A program made the position numbers and the translations under genes. Source: Ampelocalamus luodianensis (Eukaryota > Streptophyta > Magnoliopsida > Poales > Poaceae). Taken from it: a stretch of DNA of 64,000 nt. Shown piece by piece: positions 1 to 9,512 of this stretch (positions are counted from its first letter, which is position 1; each line of letters begins with the position of its first letter). Location: assembly GCA_036346255.1 (NCBI GenBank), contig CM070632.1, forward strand, positions 24,383,408 to 24,447,407. The letters are read 5' to 3'. Under the pieces are notes generated by a model. It did not search any database, was not told where the DNA came from, and saw only the letters and a list, made by a program, of their open reading frames with translations.

Positions 1-725
1 ATGCGCCATTCCACCACAGTCCTCCCTCGCTAAGGTTTCACCCCCTTTGGACTAACCGTTCGCAGGGTTCAGGCCCCCTCTTGCGCCAGGTGGGACTAAC
101 AACGATCATGAAAGGCTACCCACCGCATCAACAAGAATGACCATGATGGAACTTTTGCAAATTAATCAGCCAGGTCCTACCCACTCAGGACATGTGGTAG
201 TACGTTATGGCTTAGCAAGATGCGACTCGAAGACCGGTCCTTAACTGACTTGGGTGACAACCAACAGAACCCTAGGCCTCAACCTACCTAGTTGAGCCCG
301 TGCATAAACATGCACCATCCAAACAACCATTATGCTCAAGTCCAAACCATTTTGATTTATTTCATTTTTTTCAAATTTATTTATAAAACTCCCATGACAC
401 ACTAATGCCAATGGTACAATTTAAACAATATTTGACTTTCGGCTGAAATTCTCCAAATCAAATATTTTTGGTCTAAGCATGGCTGAGCATATATTTTTCC
501 AAAGTGTTCTAGTTCATACTATTGCACAAACTAGATTTTTATCTAAGGAGTCAAGGTATGCTTGATACAATGTCAAATTTGGCAGTACAAAGGATTCAGG
601 CATAACTATGGTTTAAAACATGTATTTAAATTATATTGAATAGAAATAGGCATGCAATAATAATTTAAAACAGAACTTAAATAATTTTAAATATTGGGAT
701 CAACATGATCAAAGATGTAACTTGC

Positions 726-785
726 CTTTCTTGCTTAGTTGCTTTCAAACGGCGTCGAAATATGACTCTCCAAAGTTGTCGAAAT
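726..785 (-). other. Exon-like segment inside LTR A (mini-exon)
   Basis: Minus strand: acceptor ...GTATAG, then 60 nt, then donor GAAAG|GCAAGT. It corresponds in position and flanking sequence to the mini-exons in four other LTRs of this window. Read in the shared phase it gives x-FDNFGESYFDAV, a stop (TGA), then KQLSKK, so this copy is degenerate. The length is a multiple of three, as in the other four copies. Confidence 0.5.
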
Positions 786-1707
786 CTATACGTGAAAATA
801 AGCTAAATTCAAACAAAATTCAAATGAACTCCAAATTAAATAATTTTGGTTTAGATAGCAAGATGTTTAATTTACATAAATTTAGAAATTTTAATCGTCA
901 AAATCGGAGTTCGGATGCAAAAGATATGGGCTTTGGAAATTTAAACCCTAAAGAAAACCCTAAAATGGATTTTCCTGGATTTTCTAAATTAAATTTCTAA
1001 AGGAAAAGGGATTATTGTGTCATGATGATGCCAGCAGGAGATAAATGAATTTCCAGCCAAATTAAATTTCTATATAAAACCCGATTTATGACGTCGGCTC
1101 ACGTCGGCGGTTGAATTTGATTTAATCGGCCGAATTATTTTTCGATAGGAAAATAATTTCTTCTACTGACATGTGGGCCCGGGGCCATCGACCGGGTCCA
1201 CAAAAAAACTCTTTGGTCCGCGGTGGATCGGTGCCACGTAAGTGACACGCGGGCGTGCCACATAGGCGGGGGCGCAGACGTGGTGGTGATCTGGCGTGTA
1301 TGTGGCGGTGAGGTGGCAGCACCACGTCGACAAAAGCTAGCGCTACGCGCCACGGCGAGCTCCCCTGAGGGGCTCAACAGTGAGAGGAGGGAACGTGGGT
1401 TCTAGGGCTTACCTCGGCGGCGGCTAAGCACGATAGGGACGCGGCGGCGAGGATTTTGGCGGCGGCGCTATGCGACCAAAGGTTGTGGAGGAGCTCCTAA
1501 GATGCTTTGGGAAGATGGCGCACGCATCGGGTCGGCGAAGATGCGGTGAAGCCAATGGTGTAGAAGGCGGCGCGGGCGTCGTTGACGGCAGCATGTCAGC
1601 GATGAGCTTTTCGCCGCCGAGCCGGCATTTAAATCGCGCGCTAGGCGAGAGAGGAAAAGTGGGTTGGGGGAATGAACTGAGGAGGAGGAGGGGCTCACGA
1701 GGCTCCC

Positions 1708-1714
1708 TTTTATA
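1708..1714 (-). promoter_or_regulatory. TATA box of LTR A
   Basis: The minus strand reads TATAAAAGGGAGCC from 1714, followed by a CT-rich leader. The same TATAAAAGGGAGCCCC occurs at 62765 in the LTR of element D at an equivalent place, which supports it as the LTR promoter core. Confidence 0.65.
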
Positions 1715-2542
1715 GGACGAGGGGAGGCCGGGTGGTGGAGGTCATGCTCACAGTTACGGCGACGGCCGTTGCGGCTCCGACGCAACAAGCGCGAGAACGT
1801 GGGGGAGAACGTGCTGGTGGAGGCGGAGGTGGGGCGCGGGGATCGTGCGCACGTCGCGCGGGTCTCGCGGGTGGTTGGGCAGCGGTTGATGGAGCTCCCG
1901 CGGTGCTAGTGGCGGGCGTGCGGCTGCGTGAGGAAGGAGGAGGGTGAGGAGGAAGAAAGGGCGCGGGCGGTTGGATTTTTAATCCGACGGTGCGGATGAG
2001 ATGAAGAGAGAGGGAGGCGCGTGGGTCGTTGGATTGAGATCCAACAGCTGAGAGAGGGAGAGGTTTGGCCGGGTGGGCCGCGTGCACGTGAAACGGAAAT
2101 GGGCCCGACATGCTTTCGGCCCAAAACAATTTTGAGGTTTTCTTTTGATTTTCCAATTGATTTAATTCAGGTAATTCAAATAAGCTGTAGAAAATAGCAA
2201 AATAAATCCAAAAATTATGGGAAAATGCACAGAAATTCCTTTATTTATTTTGGACTTGATAAAATTATTTCTAACTTAAAGTTGGCTTTTAATTTTGCAA
2301 ATAAATTATTTTGGCTTTTAAAATATTTTGGAAAAACCTTTTAAAATTCCAGAAAATTCTCAAAATTAATTAAAATTTATTTTTCACTTTAAATCCAATA
2401 AAATCTCAAAAACTCCATAAATTTTATTTTTCACTTTTAAATTTTAAGAATTCGAAGAAAAGCAATTAAACTCTTTCAGAAATTCCAACAAAGTAATAAC
2501 TTTATTAACTTTATTTTGGTAACATAACCTTGGGATGTTACA

Positions 2543-2665
2543 ACTGTGAAATGCTTGCCAGGCTCAGGAAGAGTAAGAACAGGAGCAATCACTGGCTTTT
2601 CTTTCAAGGTAAGGAAGCTGTGTTCACAGTCATCGTCCCACTGAAATTTCACCAGCTTCTGGTAT
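2543..2665 (-). pseudogene. Foreign RT/RNase H fragment joined to the 3' LTR of element A
   Basis: Directly upstream of the 3' LTR, the minus strand encodes KFQWDDDCEHSFLTLKEK and then PVIAPVLTLPEPGKHFTV. This is the gypsy RT-RNase H connection region, normally far upstream of integrase, and it differs from element A's own version at 4803-5126 (KKFTWTPACEECFQELKKHL). The chromodomain frame runs into it at the sequence CATACCAGAAGC. It looks like a recombination or template-switch junction between two gypsy elements that replaced the end of the chromodomain and the noncoding tail. Confidence 0.7.
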
Positions 2666-3620
2666 GACACTCTGTGATATCCAAAATCTTGACTGGCTGC
2701 TCCTTGTAGGTGAGATCCTCTTTCAACTCAATTGAATCTAGAGGGGATGGATCTTCTGGTACCTGAAGACACTTCTTCAACTGCGAGACATGAAATACAT
2801 CATGCACTCCGGCTAACGATTGCGGTAGGTCCAACTGATAGGCAACTTCTCCACGGCGTTCCAAAATCTTGAACGGACCAACATACGTTGGGGCAAGCTT
2901 CCCTTTGGCATGAAATCTGTTTACACCTCTGAGTGGAGTAACTCGAAGATACACAAAATCTTCTTGCTCAAAGCTGAGATCACGACGACGATTATCAGCA
3001 TAGCTCTTCTACCTGGACTGGGCTATCTTCAATATTTCTCTAATCATGGCAACTTGCTCTTCTGCTTCTTGTATAATATCTGGCCTGAAAACTGAACATT
3101 CAGCTATCTCTGACCAATTCAGAGGGGTTCTGCAGGCACAACCATACAAAGCTTCAAATGATGACATTTGCAGACTAGCTTGATAACTGTTGTTGTACGA
3201 GAATTCGGCATATGGTAAACTCTTGTCCCAACTAGTAGCGTTAGCTAGAGCATAAGCTCTCAACACATCCTCCAATATCTTATTAACTCTTTCAGTCTGT
3301 CCATCTGTTTGAGGATGGTAAGCAGTACTGAAATTCAGGTGGGTTCCCAATGCTTCATGCAAACTTTGCTAGAACCGAGAGGTGAATTGAGATCCTCGAT
3401 CTGACACTATCTTCTTGGGCACACTATGAAACTGACAATCCTTGACATATACAACCCTGCAAGGCGATCTCCTAAGTAAGTGGTTTTGACTGGCAAGAAA
3501 TGGGCAAGTCTCTGATGTTCTGCTTTTACTTTCTGACATACGTCGCACAAGGCAACGAATTTTGTGACTTCTCGCTTCAAATTTGGCCACCAAAATTTAC
3601 TCTTAACATCCTGGTACATC
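2666..3620 (-). pseudogene. Integrase core plus chromodomain, element A
   Basis: In minus-strand order: MYQDVKSKFWWPNLKREV (end of the integrase zinc region), AHFLPVKTTYLGDRLAGLY, then KKIVSDRGSQFTSRF, LGTHLNFSTAYHPQTDGQTE with the catalytic Glu region, the GPFKILERRGEVAYQL fold, and the start of the chromodomain (KILDITECHTRS). Compared with the element at 15613-16032, about 44 residues are missing between KVKAEHQR and LAHFLPV near 3500, including the DFITGLP segment with the first catalytic Asp. There is also a stop after SRF (about 3369) and several frameshifts. The integrase is dead. The host-targeting chromodomain is cut off by the fragment at 2543-2665. Confidence 0.85.
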
Positions 3621-3623
3621 TTA

Positions 3624-4220
3624 GAGCATCCGCAATGTTGCATTTTAGCCGGTTCAAAAAGGTTAAGCATCGATTCAATACCGATTCAATATGTTGAAGC
3701 TATCAATTCCAACCAAAATATTTCTGGAACCGAACCCAAATCAAGCATCGATTCGAAGCATTAAAAAAATCGCCACATGGCAGATGTGCACCAGGGGTCG
3801 TCACTACCGTCGTCGGGGTCGCTGCAGGACGCGCGGAGGGGTCACCGCCGGTGCTCATCGTCGCCTCCAGATCCTCCTACAGGTCCACCGGCGACCAGTC
3901 GCTGAAGCCATCCCCTCTACCTCCGACCACCAGAGCTATCGCCTCCACCTCGACGTCTACCCCCGCGCGGAGGCGGGTGCTGGGTGGAGGCGAGCGGGAG
4001 CGGTGGCGGCGGGGTGCTGGGCGGAGGATTCAAGGCCTGATAGAAGGCGAGCGACGACGGGTGCTGACGGTATAGGTTTTATTACTTTTCTTTTTAGTAC
4101 CACGTGGGTCCCGCTATACTAGGAACCGGCTCAGTACATTGGAGAAAAAATGGTTGGTTCCTAAAATACTTATGTTGTATATCTTTGAATCAATGTTGAT
4201 TCAATACACTAAAGATGCTC
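3624..4220. mobile_element. PIF/Harbinger-like MITE inserted in the element A integrase
   Basis: A 597-bp insertion with TTA on both sides (3621-3623 and 4221-4223) and inverted ends GAGCATC... / ...GATGCTC. The 3-bp TTA duplication and GAGCATC termini fit PIF/Harbinger (Tourist-type) elements. Removing the insert plus one TTA joins the integrase frame exactly (IHPRSTK to MYQDVK). Subterminal parts hold inverted copies of GATTCAATA-type repeats and a GGTTCC / GGAACC pair. The middle (about 3775-4075) is strikingly GC-rich, unlike the AT-rich arms. No transposase is present, so it is non-autonomous. Confidence 0.85.
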
Positions 4221-5302
4221 TTAGTACTCCTAGGGTGAATCAAATACTTTGAGTCATGGGTCTCCTTTAAGATTAGCTGTCTCAACCCATCCACATCTGG
4301 TACGCAGATACGTCCATTAATCCAAAGTATATCTTGATCATCTTTGGCAAAATCCTTGAATTTCCCTTCTGCCATCTTTTTCTTGATGTCTGCAATTTTA
4401 GGATCCTTTAGTTGCCCTTCACGAATCTATTTCTCCAGGGTAGACTATACTTATAGACTGGCCACAAATCCTTCGGGCACGACTTCTAGTTCTAGCTTCT
4501 GAAATTCCTCTTGAAGTTCTGAACAAAACTCTTTCACTTCCAAAGCATTGCAGTAGCTCTTATGGCTCAGAGCGTCTACAACGACATTGGCCTTACCAGG
4601 ATGGTATTGGATTCCTTTATTATCCTTTATTAAATCTAGCCATCGTCTTTGTCTCATGTTTAAATCTGACTGAGTGAAGATGTACTTCAAGCTCTTATGA
4701 TCCGTATAAACTTCACAGTAGTTACCGATGAGGTAATAACGCCAAATCTTTAAAGCATGCACTACGACAGCTAATTCCAGATCATGGGTAGGATAATTAT
4801 CTTCATGAGGCCTTAATTGCCTTGATGCATAAGCGACGGCTCTTCCTTCCTGCATTAGGACACATCCCCAATCCTTGACGCGAAGCATCACAGTAAATAT
4901 CAAAATCTTTTCGAATATCTGGCAGAATCAACACTGGGGCTAAAGTCAAATGCTTTTTCAACTCTTGAAAACATTCTTCACAAGCTGGGGTCCAAGTGAA
5001 CTTTTTCTCCTTCTTCAACAACCGTGTAATAGGCTTGACAATTGTTGAGAATCCTTCAATGAAATGACGATAATATCCCGCCATTCCCAAGAAACTGCGA
5101 ATCTGAGTTACGGTCTTGGGATGCAACCAATTAACACTGCTTTAACTTTTCCGTGGTCAACTGTGACTCCTTCAGCTGTCATCACATAACCAAGAAAGTC
5201 GACTTCTTTCTTCCAGAAATCACACTTACTGAACTTAGCGTACAGTCGATGTTCCCTAAGTTTCTCTAGGACTAACCTCAGGTGTTCAGCGTGTTCTTCC
5301 TC
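4221..5302 (-). pseudogene. RT thumb, RNase H and integrase zinc region of element A
   Basis: Minus strand from 5302: the end of RT (EEHAEHLR region), a frameshift zone, then KTVTQIRSFLGMAGYYRHFI (about 5126), the RNase H start DFDIYCDASRQGLG, RQLRPHEDNYPTHDLELAVV, YTDHKSLKYIF, HPGKANVVVDALSHK, and finally the integrase N-terminal part ending at the MITE. A frameshift near 4880 separates DASRQGLGMC from the following segment. Same order and wording as 14558-15600 on the plus strand. Not functional. Confidence 0.85.
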
Positions 5303-5595
5303 AATCGGATGCCCCAGGTGAACAATCCCTAAGACCCCCCCTGTGCATACCGAACTAGTCCCAAACCAGCAGCTAGCTCACACAGTCACAACATTGTTGT
5401 AATCAGGTCCATACAACAAGCTAAAGATGAAGCAGACAAATTAACATTTATAGCAACAAAAGACCTTAAGGTCAAGATTGTTTACAAGGTCTGCCGCACC
5501 AGGCTAAAACACACAGAGAAAACTACAGCGGAAACAAAAGCAAAAATGCGAAAGCCATTAAACACGCCCATAGGTTATCGAGTGGAGGACATCTC

Positions 5596-5660
5596 CTAGT
5601 TCGCTTGGTCCTCATAGCTCTCTTCTTCGTAGAGCTCTGGGTTCCCTGGGTCTTCTTCCA
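5596..5660 (-). other. Acidic terminal exon-like segment in the solo LTR
   Basis: Minus strand: acceptor TTTGATCAG, then 65 nt open in the phase left by the mini-exon at 6045-6113. It encodes V-EEDPGNPELYEEESYEDQAN and a TAG stop. It lies just downstream of the GAGTAC...GTACTC palindrome, the same place as the acidic segments at 10712-10764 and 30951-31051. Confidence 0.5.
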
Positions 5661-6044
5661 CTGATCAAACAGAGAGCTCATAGCCAGCCGTGAGTACTTT
5701 GAATGTACTCACAAGTCGCAGGGAACAAGTATGCAAATATATTCATGCAAGGCTTAAAAAGAATAGTTGTATGGTTAATTTACAGAAAGCAGCCTTTAAT
5801 GTCTAAGCAGATACGATACCCAGGTTGGTATTACAACAATAGAGACCAACTAAGATTACTCATCCTAGGGTGTCCAAGGGTACATATCAACATGTGGTTT
5901 GCAATTAATCAAAGAGGCATACTGTCAGTAGGCAATTAGCTAGTTCCCAAAACCAAATTTTTATACAACTAGCCATACATGTTGATATGAAACAATATAC
6001 TTTTGTAAAACTGGGTGTGACATGATCAAAGGTCTACAACTTGC

Positions 6045-6113
6045 CTTTAGTGAAGAGTTGAAAAGCTTTGGTCGAGGTTGAAGGGTCCACGAACTATTCA
6101 ACGAAACTGGAAT
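6045..6113 (-). other. Mini-exon-like segment in the solo LTR
   Basis: Minus strand: acceptor TTGCATGTAG, 69 nt, donor CTAAAG|GCAAGT. In the shared phase it reads x-SSFVE, a stop, then FVDPSTSTKAFQLFTK. Downstream of the donor is TTTGATCATGTCACACCCA, matching the conserved intron-side block of the other LTRs. Confidence 0.5.
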
Positions 6114-6596
6114 CTACATGCAAACAAACAAAGCCAAGTAAGAAAACAAACCTACTAAAACTCCAACAAAAACACCAAACCAGAGCCAAAAGAAAAAGAC
6201 TGAAGTAGGGTGAAGATAGAAAGCTAAACCACTCCAGACGGTGCTCGAACACGAGAGGTCAAGAGTGAGGAGCGGAAGAGAGCTTCAAGCTAAATGAGGG
6301 CAAAAGGGCAAAGGAATCCCTGGTGCTCTATTTAAAAAAAGGAAGGAGGATGACCTGGTGACAAGATGGGCGGTGGCATGGCACGGGCTTGCTGCTGGCC
6401 AGATGGTGAGGCACGTCGGAGGTGATAGCGTTTAATGCACACGACCCTGCAAAGCTGCATGTCGCATTTAATGCCCACGTTGCCATAGAGAAGAACATGG
6501 GGAAAGGCAAAAGTGAACAGGAGTTGGTTAGAACCGAGAGGGTGGTCCAATCCAACGAGAGGTCATGACCAAAAAGTGGTCCGAAGGAGGTCCAAG

Positions 6597-6825
6597 GGGA
6601 GGGTGGTCTTTGCAAAAGGAGGTTGTTGTTCACAACGGTGGTCTTTGCAAAAAGAGGTTGTTGTTCGCAACAATGGTCTTTGCAAAAAGGAGGTTGCTGA
6701 CCACAAGGGTGGTCTTTGCAAAAAGGAGGTTGCTGACCACAAGGGTGGTCTTTGCAAAAAAAGAGGTTGCTAACCACAAGGGTGGTCTTTGCAAAAAGGA
6801 GGTTGCTGATCACAAAGGGCTGGGC
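6597..6825. repeat. 36-bp tandem repeat array in the solo LTR
   Basis: About six head-to-tail copies of a unit containing GGTGGTCTTTGCAAAAAGG and AGGTTGCTGACCACAAGG. The two right-hand-most complete units are almost identical and the left ones more diverged (TTGTTGTTCACAAC in place of TTGCTGACCACAAG). Each unit contains GGTGGTC and GACCAC, so single strands can form hairpins. It lies in the U3 part of the LTR. Confidence 0.85.
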
Positions 6826-6826
6826 C

Positions 6827-7215
6827 GTTCGATTTGAATCGGATGGTGCAAAATGATTTGAGACATTCGGTCATCCGGATGCGAAAACGCGATTGGGCCG
6901 TTCGATGTGAATCGAATGGTCCTCAAGGATAGGGACGTTCGGACCATCGAATGTGGCAACCAGATCTGGCCGTTCATCTCAGATAGGATGGCTCCCAAAA
7001 GGGGAAGGCGCGGGCGCGCGTTGAGCAGTCTAGTGTGAGGAACTAGGCGCTCAATTTGAATCGGACGATGCACAACAACTGGGACGTTTGAACCTCCAAA
7101 GATGCAAATGCGAAGGAGGCCATGTGATTTGAATCGGACGGCTTACAAGGGTTTGAGATGTCCAGACCACCGATTGCGCAAAGCGCAATCGGTGCGTTCG
7201 AACTCAAACGGACGG
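6827..7215. repeat. Array of near-palindromic CCGTTCGATTTGAATCGGA motifs
   Basis: At roughly 6832, 6898, 6948, 6972, 7050, 7122 and 7193 a motif of the form CCGTTCGATTTGAATCGGA recurs with 25-80 bp spacing, each copy close to an inverted repeat. Comparable palindromes (CCGTTGGAT..ATCCAACGG) lie upstream of the TATA box in the LTRs at 1-2542 and 61820-64000. Confidence 0.7.
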
Positions 7216-7478
7216 TTCACAACGACTGGGACGTTCTCGAAGCCAAAGGAAAAAGGGAACGGGCAGGGAAAAAGGGAAAACTAAAGGCTAGAGGGCTCCA
7301 AAACTCATAACAAACCAAACTTTAGTTAGTTGGAGTTTGATTAATTCATGTTAAGCTGCTCCCAAATTTTCCCAAAATCTCTAAGTTAAGCTTGAGCCAA
7401 ATGATAAAACCGAGTGGTGAGTTTTGAAAACAAACTTTTCAGAAACCCCTGAAAAACGGGAAGAACTGGGATGTTACA

Positions 7479-7770
7479 TCCTCTGACTTGGAGTAAACTA
7501 AAATATCATCAATGAACACAACTACGAACTTGTCTAGATATTCCATGAATACTTTATTCATCATGTTCATGAAGTATGCAGGGGCATTAGTTAGACCAAA
7601 GGACATGACTAAGAACTCATAATGTTCGTACCTCGTTGAGAAAGTGGTCTTCGGAATATCCTTCAGACAAATCTTCAACTGATGGTAATCGGATTGCAGG
7701 TCGATCTCTGAGAACACTCCAGCTCCTTTCATCTGATCAAACAAATCATCAATTCGGGGAAGTGGATACT
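7479..7770 (-). pseudogene. Reverse transcriptase palm fragment of element A
   Basis: Minus strand: KYPLPRIDDLFDQMKGAGVF, then SEIDLQSDYHQLKI, STRYEHYEFLVMSFGLTNAP, and the catalytic FIDDILVYSKSED at about 7488-7530. It is 5'-truncated at 7770, where a new LTR-type sequence begins, and cut at 7479 by the solo LTR. It matches the RT at 14200-14500 closely. Confidence 0.9.
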
Positions 7771-7796
7771 TGTAACACCTTGGTTTTCAGAGCCTT
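7771..7796 (+). repeat. 26-bp tip of another long LTR
   Basis: TGTAACACCTTGGTTTTCAG followed by AGCCTT, then a second TGTAACATCCC at 7797. The start resembles the beginnings of the other LTRs here. It suggests an LTR inserted into element A's RT and then interrupted after 26 bp by element C. I did not find its continuation. Confidence 0.4.
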
Positions 7797-8514
7797 TGTA
7801 ACATCCCAATTTTCTGAGCTTTAAAAATCTTTTAAATAGTTAGTAGGGAAAAAGTCACCATTTGGATTTATTTGAATTTTAATTCAAAAGCTTAATATTG
7901 GACTTTACAATAAAAAAACATTTAATGTGAATAATCCCAACATGAACAATAGCCAAAACTATTTTATTTGGGTTCTATGTGCTCAGATATATTTTCTAGA
8001 TTTTTCTAGAATTTTTCTGAGTTTATTTGCTATTTTCTATTGCTTATTTCAATTTCTGGTAATTTACAAAAATATAAAATCTATTTAAAATCTCAGAAAA
8101 CCCTTCGGGCCGAATTCCCTAAACCCAGCCCATTACCCTCCGCCAAACCCAATCCGCGCGCCAGCCAGCTAGCTTAGCTGCTGCCGCCTCGATCGACATG
8201 CGGGCCCCGCATGTCAGCCTCGCCGCTCTCTCTCCGAGCGCCCCACTCGTTCTCCTCCGTTCGATCAAGGATAGATGGCTAGATGCGCCTAATCTGTTCG
8301 GAGGTCCGATCGTCCATTTGATTGTGGACCGTTAGATCTTGGACGAACGGTCAGATCTTCGAAGTCCGTTTCGCAGCCGTGCCGCTTCGCACGCGCCCGA
8401 GTCGCCGTCGCTGACAGGTGGGCCTCGTCCGCCACGTCATCATCATCTTCGACATGGACTCCACCTTCCCTCCGAATCTTCCGCCGCCGTGTTCGTCGCG
8501 GACACGCCTCCCGG

Positions 8515-8527
8515 GGCTATTTAAGGC
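8515..8527 (+). promoter_or_regulatory. TATA-like box of LTR C
   Basis: GGCTATTTAAGGCCCC lies in the GC-rich part of the LTR, followed 30-40 bp later by a CT/GC-rich leader with the rice-like CAACCCTAGCCGCCGCC. Position and context match the TATAAAAGGGAGCC boxes of LTRs A and D. Confidence 0.5.
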
Positions 8528-9437
8528 CCCGAGGACCCTCGTGCCCTGCACCCTGTGATGCGCCGCCTTCGCAACCCTAGCCGCCGCCCTCGATTCGTCG
8601 CTTGGAGCCCTAGCCGCCGTCGCCGTCTTCATCTCCGGCCAAAGGACCCCATCGCCACCGCCGCCGTTCCAGCTGCCCTCGTCGCTGTTGGAGGTCTTCT
8701 TCGGGATCGCCGCGTCGGCCGCATCTCGGAACCACCTTCATCTTCGCCGGAGGACCTCTCCAACGCCGTCGCCGTCGAGCCCGAGCCGCAACCTCCGCTT
8801 TGACCTCGCCGCCGGCCACCTCCGTCGTCCTCGACCACCCGGACCTACCTCAACAGGTTCGCAATAGCAAGAGCTACAGGCTGGTACCACTCACCGCCGG
8901 TGGATCGTCGCCGTTCACCATTGTCGTCGATTTCCGAGCGCCGCTGCCTCCGGGTCCGACGTGGACACCACATCACCCACCACCTCATCCCGTGTGCTGA
9001 CGTGCTGCCCATGTGTCTGACGAGTCAGCAGCCATGTGTGCGCCCGCACGGTAGTCCACCGGACTTCAGATCTATTTGGCTCGGTGGGCTTAGTCCACCG
9101 TGAGCCGTGTCTCTGACATTTGGGTCCCACATGTCAGTGTTTTCTTTTATTTATCTTTTTCCGAAATCCTGAGGGCTGACGTGAGCATTGCGCAATAATC
9201 CGATTTTTCTGTTAATAAATAATTCAAAAAATTTCAGAAAATCCAAATTAGGGTTTCTTTAGATTTTCAATCTTCCAGAGCTCATAACTTTTGCATCCTA
9301 ACTCCGATTGAGCCCATTCAAATTTCTAAATTTATCTAAATTCGAGCTATATTTGTCTGAGATTTGTATTTAATTTTTGGAGTTTGTTTTGCCTCTGTTA
9401 TTTATTTGTTTTGTTTATTTGTCTCGTTTGCGAGTAG

Positions 9438-9512
9438 ACGTCGATTCGTCGGGCAATTTTGTTGAAGAAGGAGCACCCCAAGATCAAGACCAGTACATAG
9501 ACCTTTTCCAAG
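9438..9512 (+). other. Mini-exon-like segment in LTR C
   Basis: Acceptor TTTGCGAGTAG, 75 nt, donor CCAAG|GCAATT (GC-type). Open in the shared phase: x-VDSSGNFVEEGAPQDQDQ then YIDLFQ. The segment 63687-63749 in LTR D reads x-FDDSGEFDHPDDLDFQDVNE in the same phase. After the donor comes TTTGATCATCTTGAACCCA, the conserved intron-side block. Confidence 0.6.

Larger units (their letters stand above)
1..2542 (-). repeat. 3' LTR of element A (left end outside window)
   Basis: Read on the minus strand, the LTR starts TGTAACATCCCAAGG at 2542. It shares an ordered set of features with the plus-strand LTR starting at 61820: AT-rich beginning, GC-rich middle, palindromes of the CCGTTGGAT/ATCCAACGG type (about 1966-1990 and 2026-2050), a TATAAAAGGGAGCC box, a block around TTTTGCATCCGAACTCC (about 905-931), and the segment GGCAAGTTACATC followed by TGATCATGTTGATCCCA (about 693-725). 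At least 2542 bp long. The GC-rich stretch 1200-2000 has open frames on both strands; these are a by-product of composition and are not annotated as genes. Confidence 0.85.
5303..7478 (-). repeat. Solo LTR (2176 bp) inserted in the RT of element A
   Basis: TCCTC stands on both sides (5298-5302 and 7479-7483), and the RT frame closes if the insert and one TCCTC are removed. On the minus strand it begins TGTAACATCCCAGTTCTTCC at 7478. Internally it has the layout of the other long chromovirus LTRs: palindrome array, TATA-like TTTAAATAG near 6330-6340, mini-exon, and a GAGTACATTCAAAGTACTCA palindrome near 5692-5711. Oddity: the 3' terminus reads ...GGGGCATCCGATT and not a CA end. No internal domain remains, so it arose by LTR-LTR recombination. 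Confidence 0.85.
1..7770 (-). mobile_element. Tekay/Del-like Ty3/gypsy chromovirus (element A), 5'-truncated and interrupted
   Basis: Pieces of one minus-strand gypsy pol can be followed from 7770 down to 2666: reverse transcriptase (7479-7770), RT thumb, RNase H and the integrase zinc region (4221-5302), then integrase core and chromodomain (2666-3620). A 3' LTR begins at 2542 and leaves the window at base 1. The proteins closely match the plus-strand element at 7797-16758, so both belong to one lineage; the C-terminal chromodomain and the long LTR fit the Tekay/Del clade. Two insertions break it, a MITE at 3624-4220 and a solo LTR at 5303-7478, each with target duplications. Everything upstream of the RT motif KYPLPR is missing because the sequence switches at about 7770 into other LTR sequence. 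The element cannot be autonomous. Confidence 0.9.

Noticed and set aside
6597..6825. CRISPR-like regular repeats
   Set aside because: Contiguous tandem units with no unique spacers, in a plant LTR.
6513..6837. Repetitive plus- and minus-strand frames (LCKKEVADHKGG type)
   Set aside because: Read-through of the 36-bp tandem repeat inside a solo LTR.
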